Below are positions 1 to 8,786 of a DNA stretch of 64,000 bases, piece after piece. The notes beneath the pieces are model-generated. The model was not told the origin of the DNA. It was given only the letters and a program-made list of their open reading frames with translations, and made no database searches. Both the position numbers and the translations under genes were made by a program. Numbering within the stretch: the stretch's first letter is position 1; each line of letters opens with the position of its first letter. Source of the stretch: Halochromatium roseum (lineage in GTDB: Bacteria; Pseudomonadota; Gammaproteobacteria; Chromatiales; Chromatiaceae). The stretch lies in assembly GCF_016653315.1 (NCBI RefSeq), contig NZ_NHSH01000066.1:1-64000 (forward strand), read 5' to 3'.

Positions 1-78
1 CGACGTTGATAGGCAGGGTGTGGAAGCTGGGTAACCAGTGAAGCTAACCTGTACTAATTGACCGTGTGGCTTGACCAT
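1..78 (+). rRNA. rrl: 23S ribosomal RNA, 3' end (partial)
   Basis: The first 78 bases match the conserved 3' terminus of bacterial 23S rRNA: the GTTGATAGGCNGGGTGTGGAAG stretch is followed by GAGCTAACC/GTACTAAT-like sequence and a closing GTGGCTTGACC. The 5' part of the gene lies outside the window. It is followed about 100 bp later by the 5S gene, the usual order of a bacterial rRNA operon. The exact 3' end is placed by comparison with the E. coli terminus and may be off by a few bases. Confidence 0.93.
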
Positions 79-181
79 ATAACACCCAAACATTTTGGAC
101 TGCTGAGCGCACGCCGCTCGCACCTCCTCGATCTCACCGAACAACAGGCCATCGGCTCAATACCCGATGTGTCTCCGCTTT

Positions 182-299
182 TCCTGGCGACCACAGAGCA
201 CTGGAACCACCTGATCCCATACCGAACTCAGCAGTGAAACGGTGCATCGCCGATGATAGTGTGGGGCCTCCCCATGCGAAAGTAGGTCATCGCCAGGGT
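182..299 (+). rRNA. rrf: 5S ribosomal RNA
   Basis: About 118 bases with the signature of gammaproteobacterial 5S rRNA: TCCTGGCGACCA at the 5' end, the internal CCGAACTCAG and AGTGAAACG boxes, the GATAGTGTGGGG loop-E region, CCCATGCGAAAGTAGG, and a 3' end CGCCAGG that pairs with the 5' end. It is the last gene of the rRNA operon and is followed at once by a terminator. No tRNA is visible between 23S and 5S. Confidence 0.97.
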
Positions 300-320
300 T
301 TATTTTGCCATATTGGCTAA

Positions 321-357
321 AAAACCCACTCATAAATTTTATGAGTGGGTTTTTTTA
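321..357 (+). terminator. Rho-independent terminator of the rRNA operon
   Basis: A near-perfect inverted repeat (arm AAACCCACTCAT near 322-333, complementary arm ATGAGTGGGTTT near 341-352) is followed by a run of T residues to about 357. It lies some 20 bp after the 5S gene and is in the right orientation to end rRNA transcription. Confidence 0.93.
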
Positions 358-483
358 TTTTTTGCTGATTTAATCAGATGGTAAATTGTCCATGGCTTTT
401 TTGCGGTAAGGCGTTCAGGATATCAATAAACATATTTCAAGGGCGTCACTAGGCTTTAGATTATCTCAGTACTCTACCTGAGC

Positions 484-518
484 CCAGTGGCTATGGAGCC
501 ACTGGTAAAATCTTTACC
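484..518. repeat. Two adjacent inverted repeats downstream of prlC
   Basis: A perfect 9-bp inverted repeat, CCAGTGGCT (484-492) and AGCCACTGG (497-505), has a 4-base loop and abuts a second short one, GGTAAA (504-509) and TTTACC (513-518). They lie 20-50 bp beyond the prlC stop. No T-run follows on either strand, so they look like a 3'-UTR structure rather than a canonical terminator. The rest of 360-536 holds nothing recognisable. Confidence 0.5.
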
Positions 519-536
519 GACGTTATAGCAATCTGC

Positions 537-2603
537 CTAGACTGTGAGTTCCGCGTTTTGCTTTATCTCATTGCTAATAATGCCGGTGTGCCGAAGGAGT
601 GCATCAATGGTGGGCTCACGGCCGCGAAAGCCGATATAGAGTTCCATGAGGTCGGCGGAGCCGCCGCGTTCGAGGATGTGCTCGCGGAATGCCCGTCCGC
701 TCTGCACATCGAGTATGCCACGCTCTTCGAATAGTGAGAAAGCGTCCGCGGCCAACAGTTCTGCCCATTTATAGCTGTAATAGCCAGCAGCGTAGCCACC
801 GGCAAAGATGTGTGAAAAGCCGTGAGCGAAGCGATTGAAGGCTGGCGGCTGGATCGGTGATAACTTGCTTCTGACCTCAGCCAAGATCTCCGAGAAGCGG
901 CTCCCTGTTTCTGGTGCATACTCGAGATGGAGGCGGAAGTCGAACAGGGCGAATTCTAGCTGCCGCACCGTTTGCATGGCGGACTGAAAGTTGCGGGCCG
1001 ATCGCATGCGCCGATAAAGCGCTTCAGGTAGTTGTTGCCCGGTCTCCCAATGGGTCGCAAAGAGATCCAATGCTTCGCGCTCCCAACACCAATTTTCGAG
1101 AAATTGACTTGGCAGCTCGACTGCATCCCAGGGTACGCCGTTGATACCGGCCACAGCCGGATAGTCGACGCGAGTCAGCATATGATGCAAACCATGCCCA
1201 AACTCATGGAATAGGGTCTGCACTTCGTCATGCGTCAGAAGGGTAGGCTGGCCATTCACGGCAGGGGTAAAATTGCAGACCAGGTAGGCAATTGGGAGCT
1301 GATGTTGATGTTTGCTCATCAGTCGATTGGTACAGACATCCATCCATGCCCCGCCGCGCTTTTTTTGCCTCGCGAATGGGTCAAGATAGAACTGCGCAAT
1401 CTGTTCACCATTGCCATTGGTGATGTGATAAAAGCTAACGTCTGGATGCCAGACTTCGGCTTCGCCTGGTGTCGGCTTGATATGGACATCGAATAGGCGT
1501 TCCGCAATCTGGAACATGCCTTGGAGAACCTGATCCAATGCAAAATAGGGTTTTAGTTCTTCGTCGCTAATGGCGTATTGAGACTGTCGCAGTCGCTCAG
1601 ACCAGTAGGCGACGTCCCATGCTTCGAGCTGCTCAGGGCCGCCGTTGGCGCGAGCGAATGCTTGGAGGCTATCCATTTCGCGGCGTGCTTGCGGCGCAGA
1701 GCGTTGTGCGAGGTCCTCGAGGAAGGCCATGACCTCTGTGGTGCTCCGAGCCATTTTGGGTTCGAGTGATACCTCAGCGAAGTTGTCGAATCCCAGCAGT
1801 TTCGCTTGCTCATGGCGCAGTGCAAGCAGCGCCTCGATGACCTCGGTGTTGTCCCAGCGCCCAGCGTTCGGCCCCTGATCTGAGGCACGAGTTGAGTAGG
1901 CTTCGTACAGCTCCCGCCTGATCTCGCGATTGTGCGCGTACTTCATCACTGGAAGGTAAGATGGGAGATCCAGGGTCAGCACCCAGCCCTTCAGATCACG
2001 TTCTTCCGCCAAGTGCTTGGCCAGCCCGATAGCAGATTCAGGCAGGCCGTCGAGTGTGTCGAGGTTGGTGAGGTGCTTATGCCATGCATGGGTGGCATCA
2101 AGCAGGTTCTCCTCGTATTTGGCGCTGAGACGAGATAATTCTCGGTTGATCTCTTTAAAACGTGCCTTAGACTCCGGCGGCAGATCGACGCCTGCGAGGT
2201 GCATGTCCCTGAGCGCGTTCGTGAGCATCTTACGCTGTGCTGGATCTAGGTCGTCGGTCTCCAAGACCTGCTTGTAGCCATAATAAATGGACTCGTTATG
2301 GCCCATTTCGGTGGCGTACTCGCTGAGCTTGGGGAGGCAGGCGTTATAGGCTACCCGTAACTCGTCGGAACTCATGACGGCGTTGAGATGGCTGATGGGC
2401 GACCAGGCGCGCGCAAGTCGGTCGTCTTCTTCTTCGATCGGTTGGACGAATGAGTCCCAGGTTGCCGGGGTCGTGTCCGCGGTGAGGCGCTGGACCAGAC
2501 GCCTGCCATCGCTGATGCGTTGCTCGATCGCGGGTTCGACATGCTCCGGTCTGATTGCGTTGAAGATAGGATGAGGTAGGTCGTTAAGGAGCGGATTTGG
2601 CAT
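537..2603 (-). CDS. prlC: Oligopeptidase A, M3 family zinc metallopeptidase
   Basis: 688 residues, close to E. coli OpdA/PrlC (about 680). This cytosolic zinc endopeptidase degrades short peptides such as cleaved signal peptides. The active site is clear: HEFGH at residues 466-470 gives ligands H466 and H470 and the general base E467. E496 in the following VELPSQ segment is the expected third ligand. The N-terminal NPLL and the WDSF segment are typical of the family. ATG start at 2603. It stands alone, oriented toward the rRNA operon. The gene looks intact. Confidence 0.97.
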   Translation of the reverse strand: MPNPLLNDLPHPIFNAIRPEHVEPAIEQRISDGRRLVQRLTADTTPATWDSFVQPIEEEDDRLARAWSPISHLNAVMSSDELRVAYNACLPKLSEYATEMGHNESIYYGYKQVLETDDLDPAQRKMLTNALRDMHLAGVDLPPESKARFKEINRELSRLSAKYEENLLDATHAWHKHLTNLDTLDGLPESAIGLAKHLAEERDLKGWVLTLDLPSYLPVMKYAHNREIRRELYEAYSTRASDQGPNAGRWDNTEVIEALLALRHEQAKLLGFDNFAEVSLEPKMARSTTEVMAFLEDLAQRSAPQARREMDSLQAFARANGGPEQLEAWDVAYWSERLRQSQYAISDEELKPYFALDQVLQGMFQIAERLFDVHIKPTPGEAEVWHPDVSFYHITNGNGEQIAQFYLDPFARQKKRGGAWMDVCTNRLMSKHQHQLPIAYLVCNFTPAVNGQPTLLTHDEVQTLFHEFGHGLHHMLTRVDYPAVAGINGVPWDAVELPSQFLENWCWEREALDLFATHWETGQQLPEALYRRMRSARNFQSAMQTVRQLEFALFDFRLHLEYAPETGSRFSEILAEVRSKLSPIQPPAFNRFAHGFSHIFAGGYAAGYYSYKWAELLAADAFSLFEERGILDVQSGRAFREHILERGGSADLMELYIGFRGREPTIDALLRHTGIISNEIKQNAELTV

Positions 2604-2708
2604 AGGGTCCTAGCAGGGTTAGCGGGCGCGTTTCTGCGCCATGTGTAGTGCCTGAGATGCCGGTTCCTGGCCGCTGTTTCAAACCGGTTCAAACCGGCCT
2701 GATTCGGC

Positions 2709-3281
2709 CTAGTTTGTGAGAAAGCCACTGTTTTCGATCTCTGGCACCCGTCCAGTGCGCAACATCCGAAGCTGATCTCGCTTTGGTCGGGGTTTGAATA
2801 GCCGAGGTACGCACAGGTAGTGCCGCCAGAGTTCTTTGCGTGCGGTATCGCTTGCCGATACTCCGATTGGCTGCCAGTCGTCTCCGCCGGTCGCGAGCTT
2901 GAAAGTCCCGCTGTGACCGAAGGCATAGATGCGGTAAGCGCCGTTGGGCGTGCAACGAATGCCCTCGAAGGTGACGTTACGTGCGCCGCCGCTCGCTTCA
3001 GCGACGATGGTATAGCGAACCACGCCGTCGCGACCGGTTGCGAGGCTGGCACGATCGATCGAGTAGGTGAAAAGCGCATCGGCGCGGTCCAGGCGGATCT
3101 CAATGAGATTCACATCCTTCGGCCATGCTGGCAAGCTCACAGCCCCTTCCATCCATTTAGCTCCGGGTTTGATGCTTTTCGGGACGACCTCTTCGGGCCC
3201 GAAGACAAAAGGTGACTCGGCACTCGCAGGGGAGACCATCGTCGATAAAAGGAGGCACATGGCCAGGCTAGACAACCGCAT
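2709..3281 (-). CDS. Exported CNP1-like family protein
   Basis: About 190 residues from the ATG at 3281. A GTG at 3290 would add three. The N-terminus is a signal peptide (MRLSSLAMCLLL..., likely cut after ASA), so the mature protein should be periplasmic. The body, with VPKSIKPG, LPAWPKDVNLIEI, SGARNVTFEGIRC and YRIYAFG, resembles the CNP1-like family of secreted proteins in beta- and gammaproteobacteria, whose function is unknown. The family call is from memory of the motif pattern. Transcribed toward prlC, 105 bp away, and possibly co-transcribed. Confidence 0.72.
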   Translation of the reverse strand: MRLSSLAMCLLLSTMVSPASAESPFVFGPEEVVPKSIKPGAKWMEGAVSLPAWPKDVNLIEIRLDRADALFTYSIDRASLATGRDGVVRYTIVAEASGGARNVTFEGIRCTPNGAYRIYAFGHSGTFKLATGGDDWQPIGVSASDTARKELWRHYLCVPRLFKPRPKRDQLRMLRTGRVPEIENSGFLTN

Positions 3282-3416
3282 CTTCAGCACCGGTTCGCGG
3301 GTTGCTTCATTGTGGCCAACAGCATATCAAAGCGCCTACAGAACCACAGCAGCGGGCTGGGGTCGTGGTAGCATCTCGGTCAGTATCGATCAGCCTAGAG
3401 GAATCAGGATAGCGCG

Positions 3417-3956
3417 ATGAACAACGTCAGGAGTTATCAGGGGCTCGAGCCGCGTATTGCGGCTGATGCCTGGATTGACGAGACCGCTGTTGTCATCGGT
3501 AATGTCGAGATTCAGCCGCAGGCCTCGGTTTGGCCGACTGCAGTACTGCGTGGCGACATCCACCGCATCTTCATCGGCGCTGGCAGTAACGTTCAGGATG
3601 GCTCGGTGCTCCACGTCTCGCACGACAGTCGTTTTCTACCTGGTGGTGCGCCGACAATAGTCCACGAGCGCGTCACCATTGGACACCAAGCGACCTTACA
3701 CGGCTGCGAAGTGCATGATCACTGTTTGATCGGTATTGGCGCCAGGGTGCTGGATCGGGCCGTCTTGCGTCCTCGACTGATGCTGGCAGCCGGCGCGGTC
3801 GTGCCGCCCGGCAAGGTCTTGCAAAGCGGCTTTATGTACATCGGGGCCCCAGCCAAGCCGGCTCGGACGTTGACCGACCTTGAGTTCGAGTATCTGGACT
3901 ACGCGGCTCAGCACTACATTGAGCTGGCGGTCAGGCATCGTGCGACAGCTCTCTGA
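3417..3956 (+). CDS. Gamma-carbonic anhydrase family protein (YrdA-like)
   Basis: 179 residues forming a left-handed beta-helix of hexapeptide repeats (VVIGNV, SVWPTAVLRGD, TIGHQATLHGC, LIGIGARVLD). The three histidines in the places used for metal binding in YrdA-type proteins are H69, H90 and H95. The length fits the short YrdA/CaiE-like group, whose members are often not active carbonic anhydrases, so the activity is uncertain. ATG start at 3417 follows a purine-rich GAATCAGGA. Divergent from the CNP1-like gene with about 135 bp between them. Confidence 0.9.
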   Translation: MNNVRSYQGLEPRIAADAWIDETAVVIGNVEIQPQASVWPTAVLRGDIHRIFIGAGSNVQDGSVLHVSHDSRFLPGGAPTIVHERVTIGHQATLHGCEVHDHCLIGIGARVLDRAVLRPRLMLAAGAVVPPGKVLQSGFMYIGAPAKPARTLTDLEFEYLDYAAQHYIELAVRHRATAL

Positions 3957-4421
3957 GCTTATAGAGTGCATCGCCACCTCGGGCGATGAAGCGCTTCGCT
4001 TGTTTCACGGTCACCCTGGCTCTAGCGAAGGTTCCGTGCTGGGCAGCTCGGGCTGTGGCTATTTGCGCATCCTCATGGTGCCGCTGGGGCGAAATAGGGA
4101 AACTGCTCAGCTTAGCAACTGTCCATCAACGACTTGCCGATTTGAGGGGCCATGATGGGCGATTATCGGGAAGCAGAAAATGGGCAGCCACTTAGGTTTA
4201 GCCTGTTCGAGTCGGGCAGGTGATCGCTAAGCAATCTCTCCATCCTCAGGGATGGAACGATACGTTAAGCGCGATTACGTGAATCTTGAGCGATTTATCA
4301 ACCGCTTATCAACGCTTTGCCAACCTTGGTGGCGCGGTAGCATTCGGGTTAGTTCGTTGCAATCGTTGCTCCCGTTTGGGTCCACCCGTTTGAGTCCACG
4401 AGCCCATATCCGAACCGCGCG
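3957..4421. other. 465-bp gap without a convincing gene
   Basis: No convincing reading frame occurs between the carbonic anhydrase and SCO1 genes. The short ORFs here have no family features. One perfect 7-bp hairpin, TCCATCC (4239-4245), loop TCAG, GGATGGA (4250-4256), is present without a T-run. The promoter of the SCO1 gene probably lies in the last 150 bp, but no clear -35/-10 pair is seen. Confidence 0.4.
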
Positions 4422-5045
4422 ATGTCGAAATCGATCCCTTTTATCGTAATCATGCTCCTAGGCAGCCTGTTGCTTTGGTTGTGGCTTGTCTGGGAGCCTG
4501 CTCCAGTCGGCAAGATGGGCCATAGTCCGCTGGAGCTGGAGGCTCGTCCGCTCGGGGGGGATTTTAAGTTGAGTTCGGCTGAGGGACCAGTCAAGCTATC
4601 GGATTTCAAGGGTCAGGTGGTCCTTCTCTACTTTGGCTATACCTTCTGCCCAGACATTTGCCCGACCAATCTGGCCATCATCGCGCTCGCACTGCGGGGG
4701 CTGGATGCTGACGAGCTCGACCAAGTGCAGGTACTCTTCGTTAGCGTCGATCCTGAACGGGATACCCCAGAGCGCCTCGCTGATTACGTCCAGTATTTTC
4801 ACCCGAGCATGCTTGGACTGACTGGGTCGGCACAGGAGCTGGCTGCTGCCGCTCAGCAGTACGGTGCGGCTTACCAACGAAGTGATGCAGGCGGCTCGGC
4901 GATGGAATACACGCTCGACCATTCAGCTTATACCTACGTGATCGATCAATCCGGTCGCTTGGATGAGGTGCTCGACCATGCGACGCCGGCTGAAGAGATC
5001 GGCGCGATCTTGCGTCGTCACCTTGGCGAGACCAACCAAAGCTAG
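4422..5045 (+). CDS. SCO1/SenC-type copper chaperone
   Basis: 207 residues. An N-terminal membrane anchor (about 5-24) is followed by a thioredoxin-fold domain. The copper-binding motif CPDIC gives C76 and C80, and the distal ligand H167 is in DHSAYTYV. Sco proteins deliver copper to the CuA site of cytochrome c oxidase from the periplasmic face of the inner membrane. The gene lies upstream of a cytochrome c4 gene, which suggests shared use in aerobic respiration. ATG start at 4422. Confidence 0.95.
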   Translation: MSKSIPFIVIMLLGSLLLWLWLVWEPAPVGKMGHSPLELEARPLGGDFKLSSAEGPVKLSDFKGQVVLLYFGYTFCPDICPTNLAIIALALRGLDADELDQVQVLFVSVDPERDTPERLADYVQYFHPSMLGLTGSAQELAAAAQQYGAAYQRSDAGGSAMEYTLDHSAYTYVIDQSGRLDEVLDHATPAEEIGAILRRHLGETNQS

Positions 5046-5297
5046 GTTGCAACCCACGTGATGATTGCAGTCTATGTCGAGGCTGAGACCGCCGCCTGCT
5101 CGCGAGTTCTGCTCGCAGCTTTGTAGGAACTTCTCTGACGGCAGGTCGTCTCTAGCCTGCACAGGCATCGAGCCCGGGCGTCCGGGTTGATGCGTTGACC
5201 TAAATTGTTAATTTCTGATATATATACCTGGATTTGCATGGTCAAGGCTCAAGCCGGTGGCCCGCCATCCACGAATATCGACGCAACGGTAGTGACT

Positions 5298-5948
5298 ATG
5301 AAGACATCGCTGATCGCCGGAATCTTTTCCTCCACCATGCTTACGCTGGTCGGCATCAATGCCGTATCTGCGAGCGAGCTATCGACCGATATCGGCGGCG
5401 ATGTGCAGAAAGGGAAAGAGAAGGCTGGCCAAATTTGTCAGGCCTGTCATGGTCTTGATGGTAATGGTATCCCGGGCCAGCCGGTCTGGCCGAAGCTCGC
5501 CGGTCAGCATCCGCGATACATCTACAAACAGCTACAGAACTTTAAGAACGGCGATCGCTGGAACGCGCAGATGTCGCCGATGGCGATGCCTCTGAGCGAT
5601 GAAGAGATGCGCAATATGGCCGCCTACTATTCGAGTCTGCCTCAATCTGGCGGTACCGCCGAAGAGGAACTGGTGGCGAAGGGTGAACGCATCTATCGCG
5701 CTGGGAACGCGGCGACCGGCGTCCCTGCCTGCTCTGGCTGCCACGGCCCAGCAGGGCTTGGCAGTAATCTTGCTCGGTTTCCGCGGATTGCTGGCCAGTA
5801 CTCGGAATATACCGCCCAAACGCTTGGTTACTTCCGGAGCGCAGAGCGGGCTAATGATCCCAATGGGATGATGCGCGGGGTCGCTGCAAATCTGAAGGAC
5901 GACGAGATCGAGGCGGTGGCTGCCTATATCGAAGGGCTCAGCCAGTAG
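5298..5948 (+). CDS. Cytochrome c4 (diheme periplasmic electron carrier)
   Basis: 216 residues from the ATG at 5298. The frame is open upstream to 5205, but only this start puts a signal peptide (MKTSLIAGIF..., cut near VSA) at the N-terminus. Two c-type heme sites are seen, CQACH (47-51) and CSGCH (145-149), each followed by candidate axial methionines (MSPMAMP; NGMMRGV). The two-domain layout and length fit cytochrome c4, which passes electrons from the bc1 complex to terminal oxidases. Confidence 0.95.
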   Translation: MKTSLIAGIFSSTMLTLVGINAVSASELSTDIGGDVQKGKEKAGQICQACHGLDGNGIPGQPVWPKLAGQHPRYIYKQLQNFKNGDRWNAQMSPMAMPLSDEEMRNMAAYYSSLPQSGGTAEEELVAKGERIYRAGNAATGVPACSGCHGPAGLGSNLARFPRIAGQYSEYTAQTLGYFRSAERANDPNGMMRGVAANLKDDEIEAVAAYIEGLSQ

Positions 5949-6126
5949 CTGAGCACATCAATCAAGCTGTTGCTGGTCTAGACTCACTATCTGGCTTTCG
6001 CCATAGGCGAGGTTGGCGTTCATCGCCAGCCTCGCACTGTCCACCTGATCTGCGCATCATGCTTGGCGACGACTTGGCCTTGAAACTGCTGGGCCTAGAA
6101 TCATTGCGGGGCCGCACGAGGGCACA

Positions 6127-6936
6127 GTGAATAGCCTCCGCCTGCTCACCTATAACATCCAGGCGGGCATCGAATCGCGGCGCTATCGCGACTATTTCGC
6201 CAACAGTTGGAAACATCTGATTCCGCATGCGGCGCGGCAACGCAATCTCGCAAGCATCGGCGCTCTACTACAAGGCTTTGACATTATCGGGCTCCAAGAG
6301 GTCGATGCCGGAAGTCTGCGGAGCGCTTATATCGATCAGGCGAAGTATCTTGCGCAGGAAGCTGGTTACCCCTACTGGATGTCGCAGGTCAACCGTGAGC
6401 TTGGCCATCTCGCTCGGCATAGCAATGGACTCCTGAGTCGAATCCGTCCGGGAGCCGTGACCGAGCACAAGCTACCTGGACTCCCCGGCCGTGGCGCCAT
6501 GGTGGTCGAATTCCCAACCAACGCCAACGAGCCGTTCGCAGTCTGTGTGCTCCATCTCGCCCTTGGGCGTCGAGCTCAGCGCCGCCAGCTCGATTATTTG
6601 GTCGATATTGCTCGAAACTACCGAATGATCGTCCTGATGGGCGATTTCAACTGCGGATGCGGATCTCGACTGTTGCGCGCTGCGATCGCTGCAGCAGGTC
6701 TGCGCGGCCTCGACTGCGAGCTGAAGACCTTTCCGAGCTGGCGTCCGGAGCGTAACCTCGATCACATTCTAGTTTCGCCGCATTTGCGCATTAATGCTGC
6801 GCGTGTTCTCGACTACGCGTTGTCAGATCATCTTCCAATCAGCATGGAGGTCGAACTTCCGGACGGCGTCGATCTGCAAGCGCCCGAAGCGGGAGCTGTG
6901 GCTGCGTTGCGATCTGGCCTCGCGACAGAAGCTTGA
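6127..6936 (+). CDS. Endonuclease/exonuclease/phosphatase family protein
   Basis: 269 residues with a GTG start at 6127. The metal-dependent EEP hydrolase motifs appear in order: LTYNIQAG (N10), LQEVD (E58), MGDFN, LDHILVS and the terminal SDHLP with the catalytic Asp-His pair. No signal peptide, so it is probably cytosolic. The substrate (DNA, phosphodiester or other phosphate ester) cannot be told from sequence. A free-standing gene with no obvious partner. Confidence 0.88.
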   Translation: MNSLRLLTYNIQAGIESRRYRDYFANSWKHLIPHAARQRNLASIGALLQGFDIIGLQEVDAGSLRSAYIDQAKYLAQEAGYPYWMSQVNRELGHLARHSNGLLSRIRPGAVTEHKLPGLPGRGAMVVEFPTNANEPFAVCVLHLALGRRAQRRQLDYLVDIARNYRMIVLMGDFNCGCGSRLLRAAIAAAGLRGLDCELKTFPSWRPERNLDHILVSPHLRINAARVLDYALSDHLPISMEVELPDGVDLQAPEAGAVAALRSGLATEA

Positions 6937-7010
6937 TCATGCTGGGGGGCAGACGGGTTTCCGGCACATTGCCGCCATCCTTCGACAGTTCGGTTGCAGT
7001 GCTCTTCGGC

Positions 7011-7619
7011 CTAACCTGTGTCGGACTCATCCTGGACATAAAAGTACCGCCAGGGACCCAATTCGATCTGCTCAAACAGTTTGAAGAGGGCGGGTAACGG
7101 CCGACCCTCGCCCGGGAAGACCGGTTCAAGATTAACGAAGAGACGTCCGCCACCGCCTTGGCGCCCCCAGTCCCAGGACCAGCTCGGTGCGTCAGCGCCA
7201 CAGCTGGTGCAATGCAGTATCGGCGGTTCGCCATTGACGGTCTGGTCAATCTGTTGCTGCCAGTCTACTAAAGGGCGTCGACACTGAGCGCAGCGAGGTG
7301 GGCGGGTATTGCGGCCAAGACGCAACCTTGGCGTATCGAATGGCCCATCGATATCGATTGTGAGCCCCGGACCTTTATCTGGCCCCTGGCCGAGCTGCAC
7401 GGCGCAGCCCGTAAAGCCGAAGTACTCGAACAAACGCTCGCCTGGCGCGAACCGTATGGTGCTCGCCGGCGATGCTGTCGCGATCAGACCGCCATCGAGC
7501 AGCTGTGCGGCCAGGCTTTGGCTGGGGGCTGCAGCTAGCGGGTCTTCTGGGCTCAATAGCAGCCTGCCGTTATGGAGGCGTAGGTCTGTTGCCGGTCTCG
7601 CTGTACTGATACTGATCAT
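7011..7619 (-). CDS. Hypothetical protein with a zinc-ribbon-like Cys4 motif
   Basis: 202 residues from ATG at 7619. I do not recognise the family. The second half carries CAQC (after TRPPR) and CTSC (in ILHCTSCGA), about 30 residues apart, the spacing of a zinc ribbon. The middle is rich in Gly and Pro, and a WSWDWGRQGGGGRLFVNLEPVFPG segment follows. There is no signal peptide or membrane segment. Codon use matches its neighbours, so the gene is probably real. Convergent with the EEP gene. Confidence 0.7.
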   Translation of the reverse strand: MISISTARPATDLRLHNGRLLLSPEDPLAAAPSQSLAAQLLDGGLIATASPASTIRFAPGERLFEYFGFTGCAVQLGQGPDKGPGLTIDIDGPFDTPRLRLGRNTRPPRCAQCRRPLVDWQQQIDQTVNGEPPILHCTSCGADAPSWSWDWGRQGGGGRLFVNLEPVFPGEGRPLPALFKLFEQIELGPWRYFYVQDESDTG

Positions 7620-7723
7620 CAGAATCCATGACTCCTAAGCGATTATTTCAATCGTGCGCGAGAGGATGAAACCCAGAACGAGCCTAACCGGTCAAAGAGC
7701 ATTAACGCTTGTTTGCTCTGCTG

Positions 7724-7783
7724 GTTAGTCCTGCTCGTTAGTCCTGCTCGTTAGTCCTGCTCGTTAGTCCTGCTCGTTAGTCC
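7724..7783. repeat. 13-bp direct tandem repeat, about 4.6 copies
   Basis: The unit GTTAGTCCTGCTC is repeated perfectly four times (7724-7775) and followed by a partial copy GTTAGTCC (7776-7783). The array ends 12 bp before the methyltransferase start at 7796, so it occupies the promoter/leader position of that gene. Perfect copies suggest recent expansion by replication slippage. Confidence 0.95.
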
Positions 7784-7795
7784 CCTGATAGAGAG

Positions 7796-8509
7796 ATGCT
7801 GCTTGCCATGTCGCATGTTGCTCGCCCCAGGCTTGTCGTCACAATTGCCGTCCTTGCCGCTGCAATGGTGTTACCAGCACTTGGTGCGACGACGACCGCC
7901 CCTGCTGTTGAGCCTGAAATCAACCAGCATTATTTGGACGCCGACCCGGAGCGCTGGAAGGCTGTCTTCGAACGTGAGGGCCGAGAGTTGTACGATCGCC
8001 GCGCGCAGATTGTTGATGCACTGCAGCTGCAACCCGGTGATTCAGTCGCCGATATTGGGGCTGGCACCGGGCTCTTCACGATGCTGTTCGCCGAACGCGT
8101 CGGTCCCGCCGGTCGCGTATACGCCGTCGATATCTCGCCATCATTTATCGATGCGATCGCCGTGCGGGCGAACGCTCTCGGGCTCGGAAACGTGGTGCCT
8201 ATCGTCAATTCGCAGCAGACGGTTGACTTGCCGCCGGACAGCGTTGATCTGGTCTTCATCGCCGACACCTATCATCACTTCGAGTATCCGCAGTTGATGC
8301 TCGACTCGATTCGCTCTGCGCTGCGTCCCAATGGACGCCTGGCGCTGATCGACTTTCGGCGGATGCCTGGCTTGAGTTCGAGTTGGGTCATGGGTCATGT
8401 GCGCGCTGGTCGGGTCCAGGTGATCGACGAACTCGAGGCGGCGGGATTCAAATTGGTTAAGGAGCCCCTGGCACTCCAGGGCAACTACTTCCTGCTGTTT
8501 CGTAAGTAA
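7796..8509 (+). CDS. Exported class I SAM-dependent methyltransferase
   Basis: 237 residues. The N-terminus reads as a signal peptide or anchor (hydrophobic stretch about residues 12-30, then AxA-like sites). The Rossmann-fold methyltransferase domain has motif I VADIGAGTGLF (about 84-94), VDIS (111-114) and DLVFIADTYHH near the motif IV position. A periplasmic SAM-dependent enzyme is odd because SAM is cytosolic, so the hydrophobic part may be a membrane anchor. Substrate unknown. A short GAGAG precedes the ATG. The 13-bp repeat array sits just upstream. Confidence 0.85.
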   Translation: MLLAMSHVARPRLVVTIAVLAAAMVLPALGATTTAPAVEPEINQHYLDADPERWKAVFEREGRELYDRRAQIVDALQLQPGDSVADIGAGTGLFTMLFAERVGPAGRVYAVDISPSFIDAIAVRANALGLGNVVPIVNSQQTVDLPPDSVDLVFIADTYHHFEYPQLMLDSIRSALRPNGRLALIDFRRMPGLSSSWVMGHVRAGRVQVIDELEAAGFKLVKEPLALQGNYFLLFRK

Positions 8510-8786
8510 AAACGGGTGGGGGATGGCGGCCGGTATAGCAAAAAACAGGGCATGGTGACGATCTGTGCTGTTAAGACGCGCCTGCTGCTGCTTAGTGGCT
8601 GTCAATTTTCTACTTCCAGATAATCGCTCAACCATGGCCCTCAAATCGGCAAGAGGTTGATGAACAGTTTCTTAGAACTGGTTCAAAAACAACACGAGCA
8701 GTTGGTTGGTCGGTCGGGCTAATCCTTGGAACCGCTGCACTTGCTTCACCCCGCCTGTGTAGGTCGTTTTGCAGCCAGGCCTAGCA

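Noticed and set aside
79-181. tRNA between 23S and 5S rRNA
   Set aside because: No cloverleaf or TTCRA arm was found in the 100-bp spacer.
3986-4195. 69-codon ORF in the gap before SCO1
   Set aside because: No RBS, no similarity and Cys/Trp-rich composition unlike neighbouring proteins.
4239-4256. Terminator hairpin
   Set aside because: Perfect 7-bp stem but no T-run on either strand and 280 bp from the carbonic anhydrase stop.
7724-7783. CRISPR array
   Set aside because: Units are contiguous 13-bp direct repeats with no spacers and no cas genes nearby.
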